64,000 bases of DNA. Source: Cardiocondyla obscurior (taxonomy: Eukaryota > Arthropoda > Insecta > Hymenoptera > Formicidae). The DNA is taken from assembly GCF_019399895.1 (NCBI RefSeq), contig NC_091877.1, positions 2,356,001-2,420,000 on the forward strand, in the 5' to 3' direction. The position numbers were made by a program, and so were the translations under genes. The notes below the pieces were generated by a model. That model worked only from the letters and a program-made list of their open reading frames with translations. It searched no databases and was not told the origin of the DNA. This document shows positions 1 to 12,302 of this stretch, piece after piece; the stretch's first letter is position 1, and each line of letters starts with the position of its first letter.

Positions 1-2185
1 AACACTTTGCAATATAATTATTTATGTACCCTATAATCTTTACTAGCGTTTAACGATTAAATACGTTAGTGTTTATTCAATAAATCAAATATTATGTTTG
101 TTAATAAGTAAATAATATTTAAAGTAAGAAGGGGAAATGACGGTAGAAACGTTTTTGGGATTTATGCAGATTTTCGAGTTTTACATGGCGATTAAACTTT
201 CGGGCTTTGCAACTTAATTTGAACGTGCAATAATGTAGGTGGAAAATCAACGTCTGTTTTACGTGAATTAAATTGTAAGCGCTTTCTTGAAACTTGAAAT
301 TCATCGCGTTAACTCTATAGCCAACATAAAGTGCGCGTTACTGCGAATTCTGTGCCCGAGCTGCCCTAAACTTTCCCAACCTTTAACCTTCGATCGCAGC
401 TCTCTCGCCTACACGAGTAAATCCGAGCGTATGCGTCAGCAGGAACTTTTCGAAATGAAACTCGAAAGTTGGGCGCGAATAGCTGGAAACGGACGTCGCA
501 GAACTGCCGCGCGAAATCCAAGTGTGTAAGAAATCAGTGAGAAAGTTATAAGAGTAAGAACGTAACCATGCAGCGTGTTCCCGCCGATTTAATCACAAAA
601 AAAAAAAAAAAAAATCTATAGAAGAAAGAAAAGTGAAGAGGGGTCTCGGAACTTGCTCGCTTTGATGAAGCAAGAAATGGAATCATATAAAGGCACCGAG
701 CAGAGATAATAAAAATACAGAATTCTTTCCATTACGAAGTTTTGAAAAGTACTTTTCAACAATGTCGCCTTCCCGCTTCCTTCATAGAATTCGTTCTTCG
801 ATGGGGGATAATATGGATTTTACCAACGCGCCCGACGTATTACAAAGCAAAAATTCGAAACGTGGTAATCAACTTTTCGCGTAAAAAATATCAGCTTCGT
901 CTATTTTATTCTCTTACAAAAATGTTGGTAAAAAGGTAACAACACTCTATTTTTTTTTATTATTTTTATATACGCCGCTATTAATCTGTAATAAATAACT
1001 AAGTTTTATCGGGTCCTCTTTCATCTTTCTTTCTCACCGATCATCTTCAGATGATCTAAAGAAGTCGAGAACGGGATAAGAAAAAAGTAAGGATACTTTT
1101 TTGTTGAGCTTACATAAGTCACATATTTTCTCCGCACCTTTTCTACCCACTTTAGCGCCTTTTCGTGTAATCGAGTAAACCGCGGAAGAGCGCAACTTTC
1201 GCAATTGATAGCGCGAAGCTTTGGCAGCACTTAACATCGTTATCCCTCAAGATCGTATCTACGTGACGAGAATTTACGAGGTCATCGACGAGATGTTCTT
1301 CTTTACAGTTCCGCGTTAACTATTAGAAAGACAATGTTAAGTACTCATTTATATCTCGTTTCCGGTCTGCTAGAGTTACTATCGCGAAGAAGAAAGATGG
1401 AAATCAAACGAGAGAAAAATGAGACGGCCGAAGAACGGATAGATACGAAGGAAACGTGTGAGCGCTATCGCGGAATGACGCATGAGAGAACTTTACAGGG
1501 TACCAATCTGGAATTTAATATTTTCCTGACTTTAATATTACATAATGATTTCACTATGCGGAGCGTGAATGTTCTTTAGTATTCCACTTCGCCCGCTGTA
1601 CGGCAACGGAATATATAGTTTAAACATTCCTTTGAAAGATTCGCACCCGTAAGAGTTCCCTGCGACTCGCGACATATCGCGAGAAAAAGTCACTCGCGTC
1701 TTAACAAACAAAACTGTATTTTATTATGAATTAAGTAGGGAAGGAAAGAAAATTGCAACGCAACAAATTCAGTCTTTTCCTTTGAGTTCCTCTGTTCGAG
1801 ATAAAAATGCGATTTAGTTAAATTAATCCGCGTGCGCGAATAAATTGTTGTTAATCCACTGATTAAAGATGCGGATGCGCGATAAACGCTCGTACTGCCA
1901 CATGGAAATAACTGGTCGGAATTTAGCGCCGGCGTTTTCCGAAGTAGCGCGATAGCATCTAGACCCTTCAGTCCCGCAAAAGTTCTACCGAAAAGACCGC
2001 GTTCGTTGGCCCGTGAACACAGCAGCCGGAAAGAAGGCCAAGTCGAGATAAGCAGCGCGGAATTCACGAGCCTTTCCAGCTAATTTAGAAGACGGGTAAG
2101 GGATAAATTACGGTTCGGAAAAAAGGACTATCTACGTGGGATTTATCGAATAACCGAGAATAACAGAAATGCTCCCTGCTTATTG

Positions 2186-2209
2186 AAAAAAAAAAAAAAA
2201 AAAAAAAAA
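2186..2209 (+). repeat. A24 homopolymer
   Basis: An uninterrupted run of A. No retroposed gene body or target-site duplication was recognised beside it, so it is recorded only as a simple repeat. Confidence 0.9.
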
Positions 2210-5200
2210 TTCTTGTTGCTCGCGAGGTAAACGGTGATCGTTACCGTTCCAGCGGCAATAATTTTCTGAAGTAATATTGATTTTCGTTACACAGGCAAAA
2301 TAGCCAGGCAGAGATTCGTTTCAAACGTAGCAAGCACCAAATACCTGACTCAAATGCAGTAATAGCACGTGCGCGCTGTTTGCTTTGACGTGTACGGCAC
2401 GGAATCGCATCGGTTGTTTCTCGGACATCAGCCATCGTAACGAAAAAGGAACCAGCGGCTGTGCCGATATAACTCGTTTCTTTATTGGCAATCGCCACAC
2501 GATGACTGGCAGTAACCGTTACACGCGAACACGCCAATTCATATTTCACGCTTCGCATGCCACAAAGGGAATTTCGCTTCGTCGCGGTAATCCGGTTTTA
2601 CGTTACGCCGTTTCCCTCCCCGATTATTAACATCGTTTATCAACCCTACCGGCGTCATTGTATTCGCATTTATCGCGCTGCGCACCTCTTTAATAACTAA
2701 TATTACGGCGAAAACAGTTTTACACCCGCCATTTGCCCGTAAGACTCGCGCTTTTTCCTTCTCCGGCAAATTTTATTACAAACTAAACTAATTATTTATT
2801 TAGCAATTAATCTCCACGCGATTTTCTCAGGCCACAAAATAAATTTGACCGTATCAAAGCCGTAGAATATTAGCGATTACTTCATGTTCGGGCTCGTCGT
2901 TCACGCGCGCTTGTAAAAACGCAGTCACGCTGGAAACGGTCGACATCGTTATTCGAGGGATATCATTCGTCAACTTTGATGTCTGTCGTATCTCCGCGAT
3001 CGTTCCACCGTGGGTGGCGATCTTAAACACGACGGCGGTCTAGAACGTATCTCCGCCGCGCGCCCAAGATATCTTCCACGTGTGGGCGGACCACCCTTAA
3101 TGGTATGGAAATTGGATGTCGGGGAGAAACAGAGTGGTTGAATCGACCTCTCTCGAGAGACAGAAGAATGGGAGGGATATATTACAGGCGCCGGAGCATC
3201 CCCCCCCCTTTTTTTTTTTATCTGTAACTCTTTATTTGGCGCGCTACTGCCTGGGCCCTCGTCCCTTTCGAATCGCATTCTCGTCTCCCCTATTTCTATT
3301 TCCGATCTCGTCGGATTCGCGCGTCACTTCGACTCAAGCTTCGCTCTTTTTCGAGATACTCATTGTTTACTGGTTTCGGAATTGAAGGGCTGCATATAAA
3401 TAAAACTATCAGCTTTGTAATCTCTTTGAAAATTGCATTCCTATTGAAACAGATTCTATCTAGGATTGCCAATAACCAAATGTAAACAAGCTGCAGGCGA
3501 ATTCATATCCATTTTCTTTCCCTTCGCTTTGTACATTTTTTTTTAACGTCTTTATTTTTATATTGATTACTATATTTCAATGTTTCCAATACTAATTTCG
3601 TTTTAGTGCATTATTCGCTCTTTTCCCCCTCTTTTTTTTTTATTCCTATATACAGTAACTCTTTTATTTCGCATAGAATACAGAATGCCTATATCTGTAG
3701 GTCCTACATACGTGTTCCTGACCGTGTATTTTTCACTTGACGACGGTTTCGGAGTGTAGCTTTAACGATACCTCGGAGAAATTCAACAAAAGAACAAAGG
3801 AATTGTTCTGGGACGCAGGAGGTTGGCGGAATTGGAAAACGAAGTTAGGGAGAATACCATTATTCGCGTCTTTTAGTCTTATTTGGTTTCAGCCTTTAAA
3901 ACTCTGAGAAATTTCTATCTTTGCCATCACAATTTTCAATGATAGAAATATGTTAAACGTGTGAACTACTGTAAATGAGAGAAAAAGAAAAGGGAAGATA
4001 TTAGGCTATATTTATTTTTATATCACACGCGATAACCTGCATGAAGTGTTTTAAAGAAATGGATTTTAAGCAATTAAAAAGGCAGATTGAAATAAAGACT
4101 AACAAGTCCAAAAATTTTCTGTTACAAAATTATTAAGAAAATCAGGACTTGTTTCTTTTTCATCAGCATCAAAGTTTTATGTTTATTAAATTTTAAGTAC
4201 CATCGAAGCTCTTTTAGAATTGTAGTAAATTGAATCGTAAAAAATGAACTAAGGGTTCGCAGACTTTGAGATTTCGGCGGAAACGTTAGATATTTCTAAT
4301 TAAATAACAATATCATATTCGTTTCCGCTTGTCAAATCATCATATAGGTATATCAAGGGATTACAAATGATTTATCCTATAAAACAATTTAAAAAAACTA
4401 TAACGAGTGGTAGATTTTTTTTTGAGATTCTTAATAACAAAAATTCGTGCGTAGTCACGCTCGACGACATGGTGCCTTGTTTATGAAAGTTACGAGACAT
4501 CGTTAACTTCAAGTCGTTTCCTACGCGTATATTATTAAAAAGTAGATTAAGAAGCTAATAAACTTTTTTAAACAGACGTGTTCTTAACCAGGGGAAAGAA
4601 AAAAAAATATTCAGAAATGTAGAAACACAGAGAAATGTAATAACAAATAAGAAAGCGAAGATACAACACTGAAAATAATTCACCGTAATATAATGCGCCT
4701 CTAACAAAAATAATCATTTTAAAGTCTCGACAAAGAAATATCCGACTAAATAGACTACTAATAAAGGAAAAAAAAAAAGAAAAAAAATAAGACAATGCTA
4801 TTTTAATAATACGGATCACTTGAATAAATTCTTTTACAGATACAGATAGAAAACTATAATTCCTGTAACGATTGATAGTAAATAAATATTAACATTTCGT
4901 ATGATATTACAAAACGCGATACCTCGTACCAATATCATTAATTATTTTTTAAATCTACGTGTCTTTAGCCGAGATTCAATTATGTAATCGATACTGTATG
5001 GAGATAGAAAGTACGATGTGCTACAAAGTTTCGAGATGCTTGAATTACTGAAGAGTATACGGTAACTAACTCATACATACTAAATGATTTTCAACGTTGA
5101 ACATTAAAACAGCGAGTAGGAGTTCCTCTCACTTCATCATTTAATACAAATTAAATTTGTTAGTTTCAGCGCGCGGAATACGTTAGTCGCGAGTATATAT

Positions 5201-7095
5201 GTATATGCAAAACTTTAACTTATACGTTTTTTTTTCTGTGCATTTAAAATAAATATGATCTCAAATTGAACGTTATAAAAATTTTAATATTAATATTTAA
5301 TAATTTTATCGGAACTAATTTCTTTCTTTTTTCTTTTCTTTCTTTCTTTCAATCTTTTTTTTTTTTTTGATCCTCTATAATACGTAAAATCTCCCCTTGT
5401 GCCAAAACACGTAAAGAAATCGTCGGAATAATTAAGCGGCGTTAAATCCTCTGTAAGAGCACGGAGGCTTTCTTTTCAACTTTTGGCCGCGATCTCTCTT
5501 GAATAAAGATTGGGCACGACTACCTGCAAATGAGATCTAGAAGAACGACCGGGCTGTACCTAACGTGAATACTCTCAACTCGTTTAAACCGTCTGGTTAA
5601 TGAGTTCTGCGAACACGATAAGATTGTAAAAGCGTGGAAGCAGCGCGGATTTATTTATGTCGAGAACGACGGGGCTATCCTTTGACAAATCGAGCACGGC
5701 TTTTCGAAACGTAAGAAGAAAAGTCTGCTGGGCGCGAGCGCGTTCTTTTTCCGCGTTCAGCGAAGAGGAACCATAAGAATTCCTTTTAACGTATAGGGAG
5801 GACGACGTCGACGTCTGGAAACGAAATCGTGATACGAATCGTAAAGGAGGAGCGTAGCGGGACGAAGAAGAAAGAATGTTGTTGCTGTTATACTGAGAAA
5901 CACAGGAAAATGTGCGCGCCTCCATTTCCGGCATTAGCTGTTATACGTTTTTAGAATTCTTCCTATATATTAAAATAGGATATGGTATACTATTATTCTT
6001 TTATGCTTGGCGCGGAATGTTACGTCCTAAATTACATTCTTTCGAGATTCAAATAATTAGATTATCCGTAAATATAAAAAAAAAAAAAAGAAATTTGTTT
6101 TCATTCACAGTTTGTCTGCTAAATTTTTAATTACAAATCAGAGATTGTTGTCCACAAAAGATTATCTTACAAAAACGTTCCTTTTTCTTTTTTTTATGTT
6201 CTTTTATTTATAGTGTTCAATAGTCGAAGTAGTAAAAGTAGCTACTTTGAGCTTCTAACAGGCGTCGAAAAAGCGAATTGAATAAGCGGTGCTTCATAAC
6301 AAAAGGAAGTGCCAAACCGTCACGCCAGTAACAAAGACAAATTAACCAGTGGAAGTAGAAAAGTTTTAATTGCGTTCGGCGACTCTCGATCGACTAAGTC
6401 CTTTGATGTTCCCCGCCACCCTTGCAGCTTGCACAGCTATTTTCTCATCTCCCTTTTATTCTTCATTTCCGAACTCCACTGTAGTCCGAGGCTCTATCTT
6501 TTCTCTATCACAGGCTGATTCTGACTACCGGGTTAAACTAAAGTTACCGACAAACATTCCGTCAGAGGGCTTATTTCACGAGTAGAAATTTCCGCGTCCC
6601 GCTATCGTTGGGGATTGCGAAAAATCGGATATAAATCGATACCCTCGCTCGGCGGAGCTGAAGCACGTCGCATTTTTCTACAACTTGTACATTACGCGGC
6701 AATCGCGAGCCGGGCGAGACTCGCCGCGATACTCTTCTTATCGAGGAGGGACCGTCATATTCGGGATCACGGCGACGTACCACCGTCAATTCCCATCTTT
6801 GAGAATTGTCTGGCGACGCTTGCGGCGAAGTTTCAATCGATCCTGACAGTTTGACTTGCGGACAAACTTGCGCGAGGCGCGGCAGGGCGAGGATGATATC
6901 CTCGATACCTTTGGGGAAGCGAAGAAGAAGCTTCTCGTTCTCTCGCCCCCGACCGCGGTTGAAAATTCAACGACGTCAAAGTGGTGTCGACCGAAGATGA
7001 AAAAAAGGAAATAAAAAAAAAAAAAAGAGGGGAAAAAAATGATCCGCGTGCGCGTATCGCTTGAGAAAAGCAATTTGCAAGTTGTCACTGACGCG

Positions 7096-7126
7096 TTATA
7101 AAATCCTGCAGGATCGAGATCCTGCA
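7096..7126 (+). promoter_or_regulatory. TATAAAA next to a 20-bp inverted repeat
   Basis: A TATAAAA sequence starting near 7097 is followed at once by an inverted repeat. The arms are TGCAGGATC (7107-7115) and GATCCTGCA (7118-7126), separated by 2 bp. The block closes a GC-rich island (about 6600-7130). It could be a plus-strand core promoter inside the receptor intron or a chance TATA sequence. No downstream exon was identified. Confidence 0.2.
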
Positions 7127-8021
7127 CCGATCGCGCCGCAAACCGCTTTTGTCGGTCATCATCCGATCCACCTTCATTTGCCTATATTTTGCCTATGAAT
7201 TTGCCTACATTTTGTTTTAATTTTTATGCCGCATATTGCGGTGAACTGCGTTCACGAATATAAACGAACGGTTAACTGTGAAACTTGAATATTTTGTACT
7301 TTGTTTTTATTTTTTAATATTATTTTTTTGTGTGTAAATCTTTTTTATTTATGCGATTTAATACTTTCATCATTGTTACCCCGATTTACTTTGCTCCCTA
7401 CCGAAATATTCTGACAATTTATTATACTCTTCCGTATACGTATGATATATGTACCGTGCTCGTTCAATTACGCTAATAAATAATTCAAATACAATACATG
7501 GCTAGATGTACGTACATAATGTTAAAAGGGAAATAAGCGAAGGGAAGGAAAATCAAAGAATGTTTAAAACAAAAAAAAAGAAAAGAAAAAAAAAAATTAA
7601 GTTTCGAACCCATCGATCAATAATCAAATAAACCGTAAAATAATCCCTATAACAATCGCTTGTAAATCATCTTTAATCTAGTTGTGTTTATTTGCACGAC
7701 TTAAATAAAAATATTCAAAGATATTTAGAGTGGAAATCTTAAAATACATTTTGATCGCGGTGAATAAGAATATCTCGACCTCGCTCGTCACCTGTCGGCC
7801 ACAAATTAATCTGTTAAATCCGTTACTCTTATTATTTGTCCTGCCGTTTCAACTCATTGTAACGCAAATCTTTACGCAAACACCGAACGCTGTGTGCGAG
7901 CATACATAGATTATAAGCAAACGTTTTCAAGAGTTAAACGTTGGGGGAGAAGAGATTAGTTAGACAAAGCAGCGTTTGTCTTTTCGCTGCTTTATAGCGA
8001 CGAGGATGTGTTTTTACTTAC

Positions 8022-8154
8022 TCAAAAGGATTCCCTCCATGCTAAGCAGATAGTCAGCGATACCGAGCCTGATTCCGGTCCTCCCATCGGCTCCGTAAAC
8101 GGCGTCAAGTCGTGAACCATCCGACACCACAACACAATCGAGTTTCCGCGAGCA
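8022..8154 (-). CDS. Candidate minus-strand exon, unrecognised product
   Basis: On the minus strand the sequence is open for 44 codons plus one base and ends exactly at a strong donor, GTAAGTAAAA (first donor base 8021). The frame opens after a TAG at 8155-8157, which is also a usable TTTAG acceptor. The product reads naturally: a VVVSDGSRLDAVYGADGRTG segment, then IRLGIADYLLSMEGILL. The ATG at 8038-8040 has a good context (AGCATGG), so the exon may be entered by splicing or may start translation as MEGILL. I do not recognise the family. It lies antisense and adjacent to the plus-strand exon candidate at 8312-8460. A chance frame cannot be excluded. Confidence 0.3.
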
Positions 8155-8204
8155 CTAAACTTCGTCATTACGCGATGAAAGTAATGGCTTCTCCTTCTTC
8201 TTCT

Positions 8205-8345
8205 TTGTTGCAACTAGATGGCACCCAGCTCGCAAAACCATGATGGCTGCTGCTGTCTTTGGTCCCCGACTGGCCCGACCGTGGCGCCACGCCGCGACTA
8301 ATTTCTTGCAGATGGCACTACTGACCAGTGCTGACTGTGTGAAAC
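8205..8345. promoter_or_regulatory. Candidate divergent promoter or insulator-like segment
   Basis: This GC-rich segment sits between two outward-pointing exon candidates. It holds two copies of AGATGGCAC (8216-8224 and 8310-8318) in the same orientation and a perfect palindrome, GTGGCGCCAC (8281-8290). AGATGGC resembles the core of insect CTCF-type and Pho/YY1-type sites. That resemblance is from general knowledge and was not tested with a matrix. No TATA was seen, as is common for housekeeping-type divergent promoters. Confidence 0.22.
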
Positions 8346-8460
8346 AGGTGACCGTGAAACGTTTCAAAACGTAATCGGACGAAGGTTCAACCGAAACTTA
8401 GGACTGAAATGAGGAGGACGGTTGAACGCGACGAACGCGAGACGATATGTGGGCTCGGTG
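8312..8460 (+). other. Candidate plus-strand exon with strong donor
   Basis: The 5' side has an acceptor-like TTTCTTGCAG ending at 8311. The 3' side is a near-consensus donor, GTAAGTATCG, at 8461. An ATG at 8409 reads MRRTVERDERETICGLG into the donor. An earlier ATG at 8312 gives only a 20-codon frame ending in TAA. It could be a first exon (TSS near the AGATGGCAC element) or an internal exon of a noncoding transcript. Nothing in the peptide is recognised. Confidence 0.25.
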
Positions 8461-11400
8461 GTAAGTATCGCGGTTGGAATAAATGGAGAACTGGTGATCC
8501 GCGTCACGCCGTGAATGCCCGAGTCGCACTGTGCCACCGTTGTTATCCAACCTCACTTTCAGAGCTCGCTGGTGGAAGGCTGCCGTTTGCCGGTCAGAAT
8601 GTATGGGGCCGGACGATCGATGTAAGCGTAGCGAGCACATACTGCTTATTTTCAAGAACACGTCGCTGCCGAGAGATGCGGATTTCTTTGACGAATGTTA
8701 ATATGCACCACAGTTGCGTACGATTGCAATCGTTGTTCAGCTGGATTGAGTTTTAGGTGAACGCGCAAAACAGGTATCGCTTTGTTGCAAAGTATTTGTG
8801 ATATTTATATTACTCGCACACAGATTGGTTTTTAATATAATTTTTTATTTATAGCGATCGACATAAAAAAAAAAAAGAAACATTGTTTTCTTGAGCTCTC
8901 AACGTCTGCACAGAGAAAACTGTAATACGTCGATGTGATTGAGACTTACGACTCTACCGTATTATTTGCTATGTCTGTAAAAATGTAAGAAACATTTCTC
9001 TTTTAATTTTGATACCCGTGAAAGTATGTTGCACATAGATGAAACTTCTGCACGGCACGTAAGAGGCGTGTACAACGTATTTCTTCGCGAATTATAATTA
9101 TTTGAAAGTTGGAGACGTAACTTTACTTGCTGCGCTACGCACTTTCGAAAATTGCATCTCCGACAATGTACGTTATTGCTAAAACGGATAGTTTCCTTCG
9201 TGGACGTAGTTATCTTTATGCCCTCTATCCGGCACAAGTTGTAAGCCGTTTAGCATTAAGATGGAGTTTCTAAGTTTCCGAAACTAGCAAATACGTGGCT
9301 ATAGTTGTCCCTCTGTAAATAAGAGCATGCAATATTCTCAGGAAGTCAAGGTACGCCCTCGAGCACCATGGACTATGTTTATTTTCGCCAACGGCAAATC
9401 AAAGGATATCACGGAAATACGAAGCCTACGTTATAAAACTTAATTTGATCGCCTTGGATTTTATTCAGAGGTAAGTCCGCAGCCATTAATGTAAGAGTAT
9501 GATTTACTTGAGCGAAAAATCGATTAAAATATCAAGACAATGCACATGTCACTCCCAATCTTAGTAAAAGTGAATAATTATTTTCGATGGTAGTATAATA
9601 TTTAATATGATTAGATTAAGGACAGCTATAAATTTATTCGTCCTATCCTATCGACACTAAGAAGATATATAACTTTGTCAGATTACAGATAAGCCTGCTT
9701 TATGTCCCTCTCCTTTTCCTTCCCCCTTTCCTCCCCCCTCTCTACCCTCAGACTACCTCTATCCCTTTCCGCGTTTGGATCCGTAATCCATTTAGCAAGA
9801 CTAAGTTTCCTAAGTGTTCTACAAACTCATAAATCCTGAGTTGTCTGCCTCTTAAGCACGAAGATGAAGTTCCAATAGGTTTCGACGAGCATAGAATATC
9901 TTTTCTCGCGTCTTTTACCTGTGGCTTTACAACAAGCACTTTTTGTAGGAGACTTTGCCGGCCTGCTTTACAAAAGGACTGAGAACGATCTCGAAAAGAT
10001 AATCGACCAGATGTTACATTATCAACCGAAGCATAACCATTTTGGCAGAATAGAGTGAGTGTTATTTACCTTTATTACATTCCATTATTAAATAATAAAA
10101 TATTAATCGCATATTGTATTAATGTTTTTTTTATTAATATTTTATTTCTGTTTTAGTTTTCTAGAACTAATTTCCCTGGTCTCTACTCTTTCTTATTATT
10201 GTAGAAAGTAAAGGAAAAACTCTAAATTAATGGAAGTTATTGTGAGCCATTTCACAATGAGAAATAAACTTTTTAGTTTATATTGCTGATTAAATGGTAA
10301 GGTCTCGAGTTATTCTTAAAGATATAATAAGAAACGTGGCCTCAGTTTATAAAAAGTATGACGTATTGTTTCAGGAACTTATCGAATCTATATATGCAAA
10401 GGAAATGAACGAATAATGATATATTCGGCTGTGAGATCTACAGTACACTCGATGCACAAGCTGTACTTCTTTTTGTCAAGAACAATGGTGTGATCGCACA
10501 GGTGAGGCTCGCGCAGACCCTCTTCTCTCCAAATTCGTACAAATTCTAACCGACTGATATTTAAATATCGGAAAACCACTTCCGTCGGTCGCCGCTATTC
10601 AATCGGCAATCCGATCAGAACCTACTTTTATTCGAAATTTCCGATATCGTTTCCATCTGTCCGCGAGCACTTCAAATAAATCGTCGGGATCGGTTTCGCG
10701 GTATCGCGCATTTAATCAAAAACAACGAGAACGGACTACTCCACGAACAGACAGGTGATCGACTTCGACGATCGACTCCGGTATGGATTATTGCTTCGTT
10801 AACAACAATGTCTGTTATTCTAGTTGACATAACTGTCGTTCCGCAAAGATCTCTACCATTTCCCATATATCGATATCAAAACTGTTTGGTCAAAGAAACA
10901 GTACTCTGCTTTTGAAAGCTGATCAAATTAAAAAATATAGGCTGAGAAAACATTCCCATTTTAAATCGATAGAAATATTAGCTTTATTATTGAACTGAAA
11001 AGAGTAAAAATCGGCATGTAACTTGTAAAATTTACCCTTATTCTAAAATTTAATTTGTACAAATTTAATTTATACCCTAAATTTATATTTTTCACTTTCT
11101 GTTGAACTTCTATCTAATTAAAACTGTCTGAACGAATATAATGACGGCTGAATTTTATACAACTTATGAATTTAATTTGCAATTCAGGCTTATTAAAACT
11201 CTTCGTATATTTTACCAATCACTCGATAGAATAAAAATCTTTGTAGTTGTAGAGAATCTTTAAGGGTTTGTGAAATCGTTAAATACCAACAGAATAAGAA
11301 TGTTAAAAATTATTTCCGACCAACGCGACAATACTTTCAATTGGAAACTTTTTTAAATCTTCTTACGTCTAATGTATTGGCCAGCTTAAAATCATTCGTT

Positions 11401-12123
11401 TATTTAGAGCACAAATCTCTAAATCTTTTTTAGCACATTGAAACTGTGTATCCCCCCCCCCTGTTACTTTCCGGATTACATCTCCTCTCTCTCGTCGGGT
11501 GTTAATCTCGTGAGGTAAAATTTTATTCGCCTAAAATTCAATCAAAGCCGATGTCATCACAAATACTGATACGAAAGTTCGCACGTATATTTTGACAAAA
11601 GAAATAAAAACATTTTTCGAGATTTTTTCTCCTATTAAAAAAAAAAAAATGGTATTACGCGTGAATGAAAATTTTTACGAAACAGAAAAATATTCGGATT
11701 ATTAATGCATCGTTCTGTTTTTGGGGAAGACGCCTCGAGCTCTCCGGGCGCATAAAAATAACGTAAACTCGGCGTTGAGCTCGACGCTCCCGAGAATTGC
11801 GAGCGAGAAGGACAACGGTCAATTGCCGATCGACTATCGACTGTCTCTTTTTTTTTCGCGGTCCTCTCTTTCCCTCCAAGGGCCGAAGTCTCTAACGGCC
11901 ATTTTAGTCTAGTTGCGGAGTCTTGTTCGTGCGGACGCGTCGTTAATCGCTCCGCAACTACGCGTATTCTTGACCGCGGATAGGAAGTTTTCTCACGCGG
12001 ATAAGTGTCGACGCTGTAGACTGAAAACGAACGATCATTTTTTTGTACTCCTGTCATTCTAATAATCGTTTTGTGCTTCGTTTCATGCATCGAAAAAGTG
12101 CCGCGGAACGGTGAGGTTAAGTC
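8461..12123. other. Noncoding stretch with scattered splice-like sites
   Basis: No gene is supported. Points of note are a TATAAAA at about 9432 followed by TTCAGAG|GTAAGTCC (donor at 9471), and a long pyrimidine tract ending in CCCTCAG at about 9703-9751 that would make an excellent plus-strand acceptor. There is also a C10 run near 11452-11461 and an A-run near 11637-11649. The 167-codon minus ORF at 11635-12138 starts with ATG but has no recognisable domain and ends in a poly-Phe tail read from the A-run, so I treat it as chance. Confidence 0.45.
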
Positions 12124-12302
12124 ATGGGCATAGCGCATGGAGCGTCCGACGTGAATTGTGCCGCGCGTCCGGCCTTACCGACCTGCTTCATTCGCCATCT
12201 CCTTCAGCGACGTTCAACGAGTTCCGGCAGCTGCCATTACCAGAGCATGAGATCTGTACCTCGCCCGTCTTCGTCGCGGCCAAGGTTCTTATCCCAGTTC
12301 GA
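12124..12302 (+). CDS. Candidate first exon, unrecognised product
   Basis: An ATG at 12124 opens 59 codons plus two bases up to a donor reading TTCGA|GTAAGTGA at 12303. The predicted peptide is Ser/Arg/Pro-rich (for example SVPRPSSSRPRF) with no domain I recognise. The local sequence is GC-richer than its surroundings, which suits a 5' exon. Without splicing the frame ends at the TAA inside the donor. It may equally be part of a noncoding leader. Plus-strand orientation matches the cassettes at 14 and 33 kb, so it could belong to the same transcript, which is an inference. Confidence 0.2.

Larger units (their letters stand above)
1..8021. other. Noncoding stretch, read as nAChR alpha1 intron
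   Basis: No exon could be supported here. The open frames are short and unrecognised. The stretch contains an A18 run at 597-614, an A24 run at 2186-2209, mixed T/C tracts near 3200-3225 and 5325-5370, and a GC-richer island at about 6600-7140. I looked on the minus strand for the short nAChR exon that should follow LSQLIDV and did not find it. Reading this as intron is an inference from the receptor exon at 29195-29452 and the absence of its next exon. Confidence 0.5.

Noticed and set aside
7590..7620. Minus-strand GGGTTCGAA followed by a T-run (pol III-like)
   Set aside because: No cloverleaf can be folded, and the T-arm lacks its complementary half.
8312..8371. 20-codon ORF starting at the acceptor (MALLTSADCVKQ...)
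   Set aside because: Too short to support as a product. Reported only as part of the exon candidate.
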